Below, one piece after another: positions 9,626 to 18,274 of a DNA stretch of 64,000 bases (positions are counted from its first letter, which is position 1; each line of letters begins with the position of its first letter). The stretch comes from Myxococcales bacterium (GTDB taxonomy: Bacteria; Myxococcota_A; Polyangia; Haliangiales; Haliangiaceae), in contig JAQBQE010000033.1 in the NCBI GenBank assembly GCA_028287135.1, positions 1 through 64,000 on the forward strand, given 5' to 3'. The position numbers and the translations under genes were made by a program. The notes beneath the pieces were generated by a model, which saw nothing but the letters and a program-made list of their open reading frames with translations, was not told where the DNA came from and ran no database searches.

Positions 9626-11917
9626 ATGGCTACCGATCGCGTTGCCAGCCTCGATGATCCGCAGCTGCGAGCGTTCGCGCCGCTCGTCTACGTTGCGTGG
9701 AGCGACTTCGATCTCGATGCGGACGAGCGGACGCACGTCCTGTCGACGATCGCCGCGCAACCGTGGCTGACGCCGCAAGCGCGCGCCGTGATCGCGGCGT
9801 GGACCGATGCGGCGGCGCCGCCGAGCGCCGACGAGCTCGCTCGCCTGCGCTCGCTGATCGAGCGGGTCTCGACCACGTCGAGCTCGCGCGCGCGCGCGTG
9901 GCAGACCCGGATCGCCAGCGGTATAGCGCGCGATCCTGCGACCGAGGCGGTGGCTCAGGGTCTCGCGCGCGACCTCGGCATGGCGAGTCCCGACGCACCC
10001 CCGGTCGAGCCATCGCCGGCGTCCGCCGATGCGACGCTCGTCGACGCGCTCGCGGAGGCGCTCGACGGAGCTCACGTCGAGGAGCGCACGCGGGTCCGCC
10101 AGTTCCTCGCGACGCCGCGGCGCGCATATGACCTGCCGGTCCCCGAGCAGCGCGCCGAGGTCCGGAGCTGGCTCCACGAGCTCGCGGCCACCGGTCTTGG
10201 TGCACTCGCGTTTCCGGGCGTGACCTCGACCAGCGACCTCGCGGCGTTCACGGCCGTGTTCGAGGAGCTCGGCCACGGCGACCTGTCGTTGCTGGTGAAG
10301 GTCGGCGTGCAGCTCGGCCTCTACGGCGGCGCGATCTGGGCGCTCGGCTCGGAGCGCCATCGCACACGACTCGCGGCGGTCGCGGCTTGCGAGGAGCTCG
10401 GTTGCTTCGCGATGAGCGAGGCGGGCCACGGCTCCAACGTCGCCGCGCTCGAGACCGTGCTGCGCTACGACGCGGCGACGCGCGAGATCGAGGTCCACAC
10501 GCCCGGGGAATCCGCGCGCAAGGAGTGGATCGGCGGCGCCGCGCACGACGCGCGCTGGGCGGTCGTGTTCGGTCAGCTCGAGGTCGCGGGCGAGCAGCAT
10601 GGCGTGCATGCCGTGCTCGTCCCGATCCGAACGCCGGAGGGTGGACCGCTTCCCGGCGTGCGCACCGGCGATTCCGGTCACAAGCTCGGGCTCAACGGCG
10701 TCGACAACGGCCGGTTGTGGTTCGAGCACGTGCGCGTGCCGGCCGCCAACCTGCTCGATCGGTTCGCCTCGATCGACGCGGACGGTCACTACACGAGCCC
10801 GATCGCGAGCCCCGATCGCCGGTTCTTCACGATGCTCGGCACGCTGATCGGAGGCCGGATCTCCGTCGGTGCCGGTGCGGTCTCGGCAGCGCGCACCGCG
10901 ATCGCGATCGCGATCCGCTACGCGCACGCGCGCCGCCAGTTCGGTCCCGACGGCGAGCGCCGGCTGATCGACTACCCGACGCACCAGCGCCGACTGCTGC
11001 CGCACCTGGCGGAGACGGTCGTCAACCGGATCGCGTTCGCCACGCTGCGCGCGCGGCACTCCGAGGCATTCTCGCGCGTCGACCCGTCAGAGGCGATGCC
11101 CGACATGCGCGAGCTCGAGGCCGAGGCCGCGGCGCTCAAGATCCTCGGCAGCCGCCACGCGATCGCCGCGGTCCAGGAAGCCCGCGAGGCGTGCGGCGGG
11201 CAGGGCTATCTCTCGGTCAACCGGATCCCGGAGCTGCGTGCGGACGTCGATATCTTCACCACGTTCGAGGGCGACAACGTCGTGCTCGCGCAGCTCGTCG
11301 GGAAGGCGCTGCTCGGCGCGCATCGCAAGCAGTTCGCAGCGGGAGGCACGCTCGCGGTGGTGCGCGCGGTCGGCCGGCGGATCGCCACCGCGGTGATCGA
11401 GAAGAATCCGATCCAGTCGCGCCGTTCGGACTCGTCGCACCTCCGCGATCGCGGGTTCCAGCTCGCCGCCTTGCGCTATCGCGAGGATCACCTCGTCCAG
11501 ACCTGCGCGATGCGGATCAAGAAGCGGCTCGATCAGGGCGCGGACGGCGAGACCGCGATCCTCGCGGTGCAGGAGCACGTGGTCGCGATCGCGGAAGCCT
11601 TCGCCGAACGCCGGACCGCCGAGTGGTTTGCCGCGGCGGAAGGCACGTTCCCGCCCGCGGCGCGCGAGGTGCTCGCCCGGCTTGGCGACCTGTGCCTGCT
11701 GTCCCGGCTCGAGCGCCGCGCGGCGTGGTTCCTCGAGGCCGACTACTTCGAGGCCGCGAAGACCCGCGCGATCCGCAAGGAAGTCGAGCGGCTGCTCGCC
11801 GAGGTGGTTCCGCATGCCCGCGAGGTCGTCGAGGCGTTCCGGATCCCCGACGGGTGTCTCGCCGCGCCGATCGCGTTCTTCGATCCCGCGCACCCGCTCT
11901 ACGGTTCGTCGCGCTAA
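9626..11917 (+). CDS. Acyl-CoA oxidase-like enzyme with N-terminal TerB-like domain
   Basis: A 763-residue protein. Residues 1 to about 125 are a helical acidic segment (S-D-F-D-L-D-A-D-E-R) like TerB domains. The rest is an acyl-CoA dehydrogenase/oxidase: A-M-S-E-A-G-H-G-S-N for FAD contact, R-R-Q-F-G-P in the C-terminal helical domain, C-G-G-Q-G-Y and F-T-T-F-E-G-D-N. The Glu of the last motif is the catalytic base, and the F-E-G-D-N form together with the long C-terminal domain is typical of acyl-CoA oxidases. It would oxidise an acyl-CoA to the 2-enoyl-CoA, perhaps passing electrons to O2. Substrate unknown. It may share a transcript with the preceding lipoprotein gene, 12 bp upstream. 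Confidence 0.85.
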   Translation: MATDRVASLDDPQLRAFAPLVYVAWSDFDLDADERTHVLSTIAAQPWLTPQARAVIAAWTDAAAPPSADELARLRSLIERVSTTSSSRARAWQTRIASGIARDPATEAVAQGLARDLGMASPDAPPVEPSPASADATLVDALAEALDGAHVEERTRVRQFLATPRRAYDLPVPEQRAEVRSWLHELAATGLGALAFPGVTSTSDLAAFTAVFEELGHGDLSLLVKVGVQLGLYGGAIWALGSERHRTRLAAVAACEELGCFAMSEAGHGSNVAALETVLRYDAATREIEVHTPGESARKEWIGGAAHDARWAVVFGQLEVAGEQHGVHAVLVPIRTPEGGPLPGVRTGDSGHKLGLNGVDNGRLWFEHVRVPAANLLDRFASIDADGHYTSPIASPDRRFFTMLGTLIGGRISVGAGAVSAARTAIAIAIRYAHARRQFGPDGERRLIDYPTHQRRLLPHLAETVVNRIAFATLRARHSEAFSRVDPSEAMPDMRELEAEAAALKILGSRHAIAAVQEAREACGGQGYLSVNRIPELRADVDIFTTFEGDNVVLAQLVGKALLGAHRKQFAAGGTLAVVRAVGRRIATAVIEKNPIQSRRSDSSHLRDRGFQLAALRYREDHLVQTCAMRIKKRLDQGADGETAILAVQEHVVAIAEAFAERRTAEWFAAAEGTFPPAAREVLARLGDLCLLSRLERRAAWFLEADYFEAAKTRAIRKEVERLLAEVVPHAREVVEAFRIPDGCLAAPIAFFDPAHPLYGSSR

Positions 11918-12108
11918 CGGACGCCGTACTCGGCGTAGGTCGTCCCTCCAACTCGCGGCTCACGAGTGCGCGAACGACCTCATCGGCCGAAGCGATCGGG
12001 GCAGGCGCGCCGGCGACACGCCCGACGGAGCTGTCGGTGCGGCGCACACTGGATCGATCGACAGTGCGATGACTTGCGACCGGCGCGGAGGGTGCAGGAC
12101 GTCTTGTC

Positions 12109-12624
12109 ATGAGGTCCATCGCCGGTGTTCTCGCGGTCGCGCTGACGCTGAGCTGTTCCACGAAGAGCAAGGCCGAGGTCACCGAGTCGGCGATGGGTGA
12201 CCGACAGCGCCGGCTCGAGATCATGGAGGCCACGCTGCGCGTGCTCGACCAGCATCCCGACTACGTCGATGAGTTCTTCGTGCTGGCGCTACGCCATCAC
12301 CCGACGCTCGATCGCTTCCTCGCCAACACGGCAGTCGCGGTCGCCGACAAGGATCGCGCGGAGCGCGTGGCTCGTCATCTCGTCATGCACCCACCTGGGC
12401 TGCGTCGCGTGATGATCGAGACGCTCGATGCCGCGCGAAACAGGCCTGCGGCGCAGGCCGCGATCGTCGACGCGATCCAGGCGCGCGCGGAGATCGCAGC
12501 GGACTTCCTGGTCGATCACCCCGAACAGCTGGCGACGGTGTCCAAGGCGATCGTCGAACAGGCGATGGAGGACCCCGACACCAAGGACAAGATGACGGAG
12601 CTGGTCAAGGAGATCGCGGACTGA
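12109..12624 (+). CDS. Hypothetical lipoprotein, helical
   Basis: A 171-residue predicted lipoprotein with a signal peptide ending in L-T-L-S-C at about residue 16. The mature part is charged and all-helical, with repeated short motifs (H-P-D-Y-V-D-E-F-F, D-R-F-L-A-N, H-P-E-Q-L-A-T-V). Similar 'defend/perish' helical repeats occur in other deltaproteobacterial lipoproteins, but I cannot name a family. It stands alone after a 191-bp gap in which nothing clear was found. Its stop abuts that of the convergent small lipoprotein gene. Confidence 0.7.
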   Translation: MRSIAGVLAVALTLSCSTKSKAEVTESAMGDRQRRLEIMEATLRVLDQHPDYVDEFFVLALRHHPTLDRFLANTAVAVADKDRAERVARHLVMHPPGLRRVMIETLDAARNRPAAQAAIVDAIQARAEIAADFLVDHPEQLATVSKAIVEQAMEDPDTKDKMTELVKEIAD

Positions 12625-12822
12625 CTACTCGCCGCCGTCGCATGGATCCGCGGAGTCCTTCTTCATGTCGTCCGGATCGTCGGGCTTGGACTCGTCGCCG
12701 ACGTCGCTCTCGGACGCGCCGCCGGGAGCCGCGCTGTCCGCGGCCGGGGTCGCCGGGCTGGCAGGAGCCTTCTTGGAACCGCACGCAGCGGCGAACAGAG
12801 CGAGCACGAGCAAGATGCGCAT
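12625..12822 (-). CDS. Very small lipoprotein
   Basis: A 65-residue predicted lipoprotein. Signal peptide to A-A-A-C-G (Cys about residue 14), then a disordered Ala/Pro/Ser then Asp/Lys-rich tail ending D-P-C-D-G-G-E. It starts 15 bp after the S1-domain gene on the same strand and may be its operon partner. No folded domain is evident. Confidence 0.65.
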   Translation of the reverse strand: MRILLVLALFAAACGSKKAPASPATPAADSAAPGGASESDVGDESKPDDPDDMKKDSADPCDGGE

Positions 12823-12837
12823 GCTCGGACTCTAGGC

Positions 12838-14001
12838 TCACTTCTTCTTGAACAGATCGCCGAACGTGCCGAACTTCGCCGACGGCTGCGACTTCGTCGC
12901 CTCCGCCACCTCCTCGGCAGTCCCGCCCTCTGACGTCGCGAGGGACAGCGCGATCTTTCGCTCGGGAACATCGATCCGCAGGATCGTGGCCTCGACCTCC
13001 TGCGCTGGCTCGACCACCTCCTTGGGATGGTTGACCCTGCGTCCCGCGCCGAGCTCGCTGATGTGAACGAGCCCCTCGATGCCGGGCGCGATCTCGACGA
13101 ACGCACCGAACGCCATCAGGCGGGTGACCTTGCCCTTCAGGCGCTGGCCCTCCTTGAACAGCGCGACCGCGTCGCGCCATGGGTCGGTCGCCAGCGCCTT
13201 GAGCGACAGGCTGACTCGATCGATCGTGCGGCCCTTCTCGACGACCTGCTCGCTCTTGAGCACGACGACGTCGACTTCTTGACCGAGCGACAGCACGTCC
13301 TCCGGCTTCTCGACGCGGCTGTAGCCGAGCTCGGAGACGTGGAGCATGCCCTCCATGCCGCCGATGTCGACGAACGCGCCGAACGGCTTGAAGCCGACGA
13401 CCTTGCCGCGGACGACGAGGCCGGGCTCGAGCTTCTTGCGGAGCTCGGTCGCGAGCTTGGCCTTCTCTTCCTCGACCAGCGCGCGCCGCGACAGCACGAG
13501 GTTGCGCGGCTCGTACTTCGTGATCCGGAACATCAGCTTCTGGCCGACGTAGACCGTGAGATCCTCGACGAACCGCGCCTCGACCTGCGATGCCGGGCAG
13601 AACCCACGCACGCCGGCGACATCGACGGAGACGCCGCCCTTGATCACCTCGGTGATCTTGCCCTCGACCGGGATGCCGAGCTCGAACGCCTGCTGCAGCT
13701 CGGCGCTCGCCTCGGGACCGCGGCTGACGCGCATCTTCAAATTCAGGACGCCGCCGGCATCGCCGACCACGCGGGCTTCCACGGTGTCGCCGACCTTGAC
13801 GAGCAGCTTGTCGTCCTTGTCGCTGACCTGCGCGCGATCGAGGGTGCCCTCGGCCTTGCCGCCGGCATCCACGAAGATCGTGTCCTTGCCGATCGAGATG
13901 ACCTTGCCCTTGATCGTGTCACCCACCTTGGGGCGCTTCGTGCGCGGCCCCACCTCGGATTCAGCGAGCATTGCGGCGAAATCTTCGTCCTGGTCGGCCA
14001 T
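12838..14001 (-). CDS. S1-domain RNA-binding protein (ribosomal protein S1-like)
   Basis: A 387-residue cytoplasmic protein with four S1 (OB-fold) domains at about residues 24-94, 107-175, 193-272 and 287-357. The last two carry the classic F-K-P-F-G-A-F-V-D and M-A-F-G-A-F-V-E-I motifs with L-H-V-S-E-L-G and V-H-I-S-E-L. The N-terminal acidic segment matches short S1-like proteins rather than the six-domain S1 of E. coli. It probably binds mRNA single strands. In a genome where many genes lack Shine-Dalgarno sequences such a protein may matter for initiation, but that is inference. The true rpsA could be elsewhere. Confidence 0.88.
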   Translation of the reverse strand: MADQDEDFAAMLAESEVGPRTKRPKVGDTIKGKVISIGKDTIFVDAGGKAEGTLDRAQVSDKDDKLLVKVGDTVEARVVGDAGGVLNLKMRVSRGPEASAELQQAFELGIPVEGKITEVIKGGVSVDVAGVRGFCPASQVEARFVEDLTVYVGQKLMFRITKYEPRNLVLSRRALVEEEKAKLATELRKKLEPGLVVRGKVVGFKPFGAFVDIGGMEGMLHVSELGYSRVEKPEDVLSLGQEVDVVVLKSEQVVEKGRTIDRVSLSLKALATDPWRDAVALFKEGQRLKGKVTRLMAFGAFVEIAPGIEGLVHISELGAGRRVNHPKEVVEPAQEVEATILRIDVPERKIALSLATSEGGTAEEVAEATKSQPSAKFGTFGDLFKKK

Positions 14002-14043
14002 GGGGGGCGGACTTTACTCGGTCAGGTCGAGGCTGTCTTGCCC

Positions 14044-14430
14044 TCAGGGGTTCGACATCTGCTGGAACGCCGCCTGGACGGTGGCGTCGGTGGCGCAGCG
14101 CTCCGAGAGCGCCTCCATCCGCGTCTCGAGGTCCGCGTACCGGCTTTCGTGGTCCTCGATGTACCGGGTGGCCTCCGCGAGCTTCGCGCGGTCCTGATCG
14201 AGCGCGATCGCGTCCACGAAGGCCTGCCGGTGGTCACCGAACGCGCGCTGCATGGCGGTCCCGGCCTCCGCGCAGGTCTTCGCCCGCTCCCCGGCGGCGA
14301 TCACCAGCGCATGCGCGGTCCAGGCCCGATCGGTGATCTCCGCAGCCGAGGGCGGGTTGTCGCCGCGGCAGGCGAACACCAGCACGGCGCTGACCGCGAA
14401 GCCCACGCACCTGAACTGCATCCCGGGCAT
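14044..14430 (-). CDS. Small lipoprotein, helical
   Basis: A 128-residue predicted lipoprotein. The signal peptide ends in V-F-A-C (about residue 21), followed by a helical domain with Cys residues in K-T-C-A-E-A and S-E-R-C-A-T. The start M-P-G-M-Q-F at 14430 was chosen (a second Met is three codons on) because everything further upstream in the frame is a shadow of the convergent dehydrogenase gene region. Unknown function. Confidence 0.6.
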   Translation of the reverse strand: MPGMQFRCVGFAVSAVLVFACRGDNPPSAAEITDRAWTAHALVIAAGERAKTCAEAGTAMQRAFGDHRQAFVDAIALDQDRAKLAEATRYIEDHESRYADLETRMEALSERCATDATVQAAFQQMSNP

Positions 14431-14516
14431 CGCGAGAGGGTGCCACGCGAGGTCGGTGCCTCCAAGGGGCCGTGTTCCGTCGCGGGCCCGGTTGCGAAGC
14501 GGTCGCTCAGTGCGCG

Positions 14517-14570
14517 GAAATGGGGTCAGGCCACCATTTCTGTGTGCGCGGCGTGATGGGTCAGTTCGCG
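14517..14570. repeat. REP-like repeat, copy 1
   Basis: The first of two tandem copies of a roughly 50-bp sequence containing AAATGGGGTCA and a TTTCTGTGTGCGCGGCGTG tail. Copy 1 begins with an imperfect palindrome (AAATGG ... CCATTT, 14518-14539) like the ends of REP-type elements mobilised by RAYT transposases. No transposase gene is nearby. Confidence 0.55.
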
Positions 14571-14573
14571 GGG

Positions 14574-14623
14574 GAAATGGGGTCACCCTTTCTGTGTGCG
14601 CGGCGTGATGGGTCAGTTCCCGG
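14574..14623. repeat. REP-like repeat, copy 2
   Basis: The second copy, beginning 57 bp after the first, lacks a few bases in the palindromic head (CAGGCCACCA shortened to CACCC). It includes the stop codon of the dehydrogenase gene at 14613-14615. Confidence 0.55.
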
Positions 14624-15563
14624 GTGCGTGCGGGCGAGGCGGGGTGGCTCGGACCTGGGTGACCGGGATCGCTGCGGGCTTCGCAGGCGCGGGCATGATC
14701 GCATCGAGGTTCAACGTCTTCGCGTCGAGCCGCGCCATCTTCCGCATCGCCCAGTCCCACATCCGCTGCGGCATCACCGCGTTCATCCAGATCGCGACGT
14801 ACGTGCTGCGGGGCGCGACATAGCGCGCTGCCGGCCGGCGGGCCTCGACGGCACGGGCGATCGCCCTCGCGATCACGATCGGGTTGGACGCGAACCGGTC
14901 CGCCATCTTCGACATCTCCTCGTACTTCGCGATCGCTTTCGCGTACGGCGTCGCCGCGAACCGCTCGAGGCCTGACACCGCGGTCGCCTCGAAGTTCGTG
15001 CGGATCACACCGGGCTCGACCAGCGAGACGTCGATGCCGAACGCCTTGAGCTCGAAGCGCAGCGCGTCCGAGAGGGACTCGATCGCGTACTTCGTCGAGT
15101 TGTAGACGCCGAAGTAGGGAAGGGTGACGCGGCCACCGACGCTCGAGACGTTGATGATCCGGCCCGAGCGGCGCTGCTGCATCCGTGGGAGGAACGCGCG
15201 CGTCACGTTCATCAACCCGAACACGTTGGTCTCGAACTGCCGGCGCATCTCGGAGTCGTTGATCTCCGAGGTCGGGCCGAGGATGCCGAACCCCGCGTTG
15301 TTGACGAGCACGTCGAGCCCATGACCGAGCGTGAGGCGCGAGACCTCGTCGACCGCGAGCGCGATCGATTCCGCCGAGGTCACATCGAGGACGAGCGTGT
15401 CGAGCTTGAGCCCGGCGGCTTCCTGCTTCAGCCTGTCGAGCTCGGCGACCTTGCGGCCCGATGCGATGACGTGGTGGCCGAGCTTCGCGAGGTGGAGGGC
15501 CGACGTGCGGCCGATGCCTGCGGTGGCGCCGGTGATGAGGACGATCTTGGACGTGTTCGACAT
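14613..15563 (-). CDS. Short-chain dehydrogenase/reductase, TetR-controlled
   Basis: A 316-residue classical SDR. Cofactor motif T-G-A-T-A-G-I-G at residues 10-17, N-N-A-G about 89-92, catalytic Ser in N-V-S-S-V-G and Y-x3-K (Y-N-S-T-K). The C-terminal extension after residue 230 is rich in Ala/Arg/Met, as in long-chain or lipid-acting SDRs. ATG at 15563 with an AGGAG 8 bases before it. It follows the TetR gene on the same strand, and an 18-bp palindrome matching the one before tetR lies 25 bp upstream of its start. The stop codon is inside a REP-like repeat. Substrate unknown. Confidence 0.9.
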   Translation of the reverse strand: MSNTSKIVLITGATAGIGRTSALHLAKLGHHVIASGRKVAELDRLKQEAAGLKLDTLVLDVTSAESIALAVDEVSRLTLGHGLDVLVNNAGFGILGPTSEINDSEMRRQFETNVFGLMNVTRAFLPRMQQRRSGRIINVSSVGGRVTLPYFGVYNSTKYAIESLSDALRFELKAFGIDVSLVEPGVIRTNFEATAVSGLERFAATPYAKAIAKYEEMSKMADRFASNPIVIARAIARAVEARRPAARYVAPRSTYVAIWMNAVMPQRMWDWAMRKMARLDAKTLNLDAIMPAPAKPAAIPVTQVRATPPRPHAPGN

Positions 15564-15587
15564 GGTCAGGGCTCCTGGAGGCGGTTG

Positions 15588-15605
15588 GGAATGAATGTTC
15601 ATTCC
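15588..15605. promoter_or_regulatory. Operator palindrome before the SDR gene
   Basis: GGAATGAATGTTCATTCC, an 18-bp palindrome with 8-bp arms and a TG centre. It differs by one base from the palindrome upstream of tetR, so both are likely operators of that repressor. Confidence 0.8.
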
Positions 15606-15660
15606 GACGGTAGGCAAGACAAGACACGGGGGTAGCCCCGTGGAGGACCGGATCAGAGGG

Positions 15661-16272
15661 TCAGGCGCGAACAGCTTCCCAGAGGATCTGTTCGGCGAGC
15701 TTCCAGTCGGCTGTCTCCAGCGACTGATCGAATTCCACGCAGCTGCGGATCACGCCGACGAACGCGCCCATCACGATACCCATGATCAGGCGCGGCGGCC
15801 CGGCCTTGAGCTCGTGCCGTGCCTGCGCGCTGACGACGACCCCCGTGAACAGATCGAGCATCCGCTGCTCCAGCGCACGGCTCTCGGCATCGAGATAGCG
15901 CTGGTGGTGGTGGAGCTCCATGAAGATGAACGCCTTGGGATTCGCGGTCGCCCACTCGGCCATCCGCATCCACAGCAGACGGAACTGCTCGCGCGTCGGT
16001 GCAGCGACCGGAAAGTCGGCGAGGACCAGGTGTCCCCACTGCGTCTTCTGCTGGCGGTAGATCGCGTTGACCAGCGCTTCCTTCGAATCGAAGTAGCGAT
16101 AGATCGTGCCGGCACCGACGCCAGCGCGATCGGCGATCTCCGGGACCGCGGTGCCGAAGAATCCGCGCTCCACGAACAGCTCGAGCGCCGCATCGAGGAT
16201 CGCCTCGCGCTTGTCGTGGACGACCGCGCGCTTCTCTCCGGCAGGGGCCTTGGTGGTGGCGGGCGGCGACAT
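15661..16272 (-). CDS. TetR/AcrR-family transcriptional regulator
   Basis: A 203-residue TetR-type repressor. The helix-turn-helix lies at about residues 20-66, with F-x-G-T-A-V-P-E-I-A-D-R-A-G-V-G followed by T-I-Y-R-Y-F. The C-terminal ligand domain contains an E-L-H-H-H-Q segment. It precedes the SDR gene on the same strand, and matched palindromes sit before both genes, so it very likely represses itself and the SDR. The inducer is unknown; an acyl-CoA, fatty acid or lipophilic compound would fit an SDR partner, but this is a guess. Confidence 0.9.
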   Translation of the reverse strand: MSPPATTKAPAGEKRAVVHDKREAILDAALELFVERGFFGTAVPEIADRAGVGAGTIYRYFDSKEALVNAIYRQQKTQWGHLVLADFPVAAPTREQFRLLWMRMAEWATANPKAFIFMELHHHQRYLDAESRALEQRMLDLFTGVVVSAQARHELKAGPPRLIMGIVMGAFVGVIRSCVEFDQSLETADWKLAEQILWEAVRA

Positions 16273-16280
16273 CCGTGCCC

Positions 16281-16298
16281 GGAATGAATATTCATTCC
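16281..16298. promoter_or_regulatory. Operator palindrome before tetR
   Basis: GGAATGAATATTCATTCC is a perfect 18-bp palindrome 9 bp upstream of the TetR start codon and is almost identical to the site at 15588-15605. Confidence 0.85.
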
Positions 16299-16358
16299 GC
16301 GGCGGGCGCGCAAGGGGGTTGTTCGGGGATTCGCGTAAGGCCGCGAAACGGATGGCGC

Positions 16359-17009
16359 CTATGCGGCCTTCGCGAGCTGGCTGCCTCGCTTCGCGAGCAT
16401 CGCGACGTAGCGCTCGACGAAGTCCACGGGGATCGTCCCGGCGACGCTCGGCCGCTTCACAAGCTCGCGGGCCCAGGCGTCGACGCGCGGGGTGGCCGCG
16501 GTGAACGGGATCCCGAAGTGATCGCCGAGCACGATGAACCGATACAGCGCCGGTGCGATCGCGATCTGCACGAGGCCCATCGTGGTCGTCGCGATCTGAT
16601 CGCGCGCGATGCCGTCCTCGAGTCGCTCGAGCGAGGTCGCGACCTCCTTGCGCGCGGACTCGAACGCCTCACCGGTCGCCGCGATCAGCACGCGGTACTG
16701 CGCCATCAGCAGATCGTTGGCGACCTCGACCCACGCGCGCTGGATCGCACGCTCGAACGGGTTCTCGGGCAGCAGGCGAGGAGGATGCGTCTCGTCGAGG
16801 AATTCGTTGATCGCAGAGGACTCGAACAGCGGCGTGCCGTCGGCGATCAGCACCGGGACCTTGCCGCGCGGCGAGATCTTCAAGAACCAGTCAGGCTTCG
16901 CGTCGAGGTCGACGTAGCGGAGGGAGAACTCGATCCCCTTCTCGCGCAGCATGATCGCGATGCGGTGAACGAACGGGCACAGCGGGTGGCTGACGAGCTC
17001 GAGCTTCAT
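16359..17009 (-). CDS. Glutathione S-transferase-like protein
   Basis: A 216-residue protein with an N-terminal thioredoxin-like domain (residues 1 to about 80) and an all-helical C-terminal domain. The catalytic position is a Cys (S-H-P-L-C-P-F, C11), followed by G-K-V-P-V-L and E-S-S-A-I-N-E-F-L, which contact glutathione. A Cys and omega/zeta-like helix pattern suggests thiol transfer, dehydroascorbate or maleylacetoacetate-type chemistry rather than classical conjugation. ATG at 17009 replaces an overlong upstream frame. Cytoplasmic. No functional link to its neighbours. Confidence 0.85.
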   Translation of the reverse strand: MKLELVSHPLCPFVHRIAIMLREKGIEFSLRYVDLDAKPDWFLKISPRGKVPVLIADGTPLFESSAINEFLDETHPPRLLPENPFERAIQRAWVEVANDLLMAQYRVLIAATGEAFESARKEVATSLERLEDGIARDQIATTTMGLVQIAIAPALYRFIVLGDHFGIPFTAATPRVDAWARELVKRPSVAGTIPVDFVERYVAMLAKRGSQLAKAA

Positions 17010-17128
17010 GGTGATCCAACCGTGGATCTCCGGCGAGGCACGGCAAGATGTCGGCGCGGCGACACCGCGCTCGGAAGCTCTCGGAGCGGGGCGATGATCG
17101 CAACACTGTGTTGCGGGGGCAGCTCCGA

Positions 17129-18127
17129 TCAGCGTGCGAGCGAGGGCGCCGTTCCTACCCGCGCACGCGGTGCGATCCGCGGCATCGCCGACAGCGAGGC
17201 TGCACCGCGCAGGCTGGTGGGCGTCGGAGTCTTCGCGAGCGCGGTGCTCGGATCCTTCACGGCGCGCGGCTGCAACGTCGCCCACAGCGGCAGGTGATCG
17301 GAGACGTTGGCGGCGGTGGCGACGGCGAACTTCTGGGTCTGGAAGCCGCGCGTGTAGATCGCGTCGAGCCGCATCCCGAGATAGCGGAACGTCGGTCCAC
17401 TACCGGTGACCGGCGTGTCGAACCCGTGGGCGCGGACCAGCCGCTCGAGGTGGTTGTCCTGCGTCGTGGTCGGGACCGGCACGACGCCGCCGATCCAGGT
17501 GAACGGGCTCGTGTTGAAGTCACCGGCGATGATCACCGGCGTCTTCTGGCGCTTCGCATGCTGGAGCACGGGGAGCATCTGCAGGCGGCGCTCGTCGGCG
17601 GTCAGCCGGTTGGTCAGGTGGACGGCATACACGGTGACCGGCGCGCCATCGACGAGCACCGTCGCGACCAGCGCGATCCGCCGCCCGCTGTTGATCCGGA
17701 CATCGATATCCGGAAGCTCGAGCACGAGGCCCGACATGATCGGCGAGCGCGACAGGATCGCGACGCCATCGGTCCCGCCACCCTGGACGTGACCCGGTGC
17801 GTACAGCGTGTAGTAGCCGAGGTCCTTGCCGAGCTCGCACGCGGCGCTGCACCGCTCGTTGCCCTTCTCGACGCGATGGACCTCTTGCAGGAGGATCAGA
17901 TCGGCTTCGCGCAGTGTCGGATCGCTGCGGATGCCGCGGACCACGACATCGCCGGGCTCGCGGTGGACGTTGAACGTCACGACCCGGAGCTGATGCGGCA
18001 GCTCGGGTGCGAGCGCGGCCGCCGGGAACGTGGTCTCGATGCTCTTGTCGGAGGGACTGCCCCGGCGCAGGCATCCGGTAGCGAGCGACAGACCGATGGC
18101 GAGCACGACGGCGGTGTGGCGGCGCAT
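17129..18127 (-). CDS. Secreted endonuclease/exonuclease/phosphatase lipoprotein
   Basis: A 332-residue predicted lipoprotein (signal peptide to A-T-G-C, about residue 19) with the endonuclease/exonuclease/phosphatase (DNase I-like) fold. Metal and catalytic motifs visible are T-F-N-V-H-R, L-L-Q-E-V-H, A-V-H-L-T-N, A-G-D-F-N-T and S-D-H-L-P-L. It could be a periplasmic or surface nuclease or phosphodiesterase for nutrient nucleic acids or lipids. The fold is certain; the substrate is not. A Pro/Ala-rich C-terminal tail of about 40 residues follows the domain. Confidence 0.88.
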   Translation of the reverse strand: MRRHTAVVLAIGLSLATGCLRRGSPSDKSIETTFPAAALAPELPHQLRVVTFNVHREPGDVVVRGIRSDPTLREADLILLQEVHRVEKGNERCSAACELGKDLGYYTLYAPGHVQGGGTDGVAILSRSPIMSGLVLELPDIDVRINSGRRIALVATVLVDGAPVTVYAVHLTNRLTADERRLQMLPVLQHAKRQKTPVIIAGDFNTSPFTWIGGVVPVPTTTQDNHLERLVRAHGFDTPVTGSGPTFRYLGMRLDAIYTRGFQTQKFAVATAANVSDHLPLWATLQPRAVKDPSTALAKTPTPTSLRGAASLSAMPRIAPRARVGTAPSLAR

Positions 18128-18274
18128 GAGCTGATAGAGCTAGCAGGCGCGTCCGAGGTTGGTTCAATGAATCGTAATGCCGAACGTTTCCATCCGAGAT
18201 TTGCGCACGAAGATTCCTGGGCGTCAGGGATTCACCACCGACACGTCGGTGTCTTCTCCGTCGACGAACGCACG

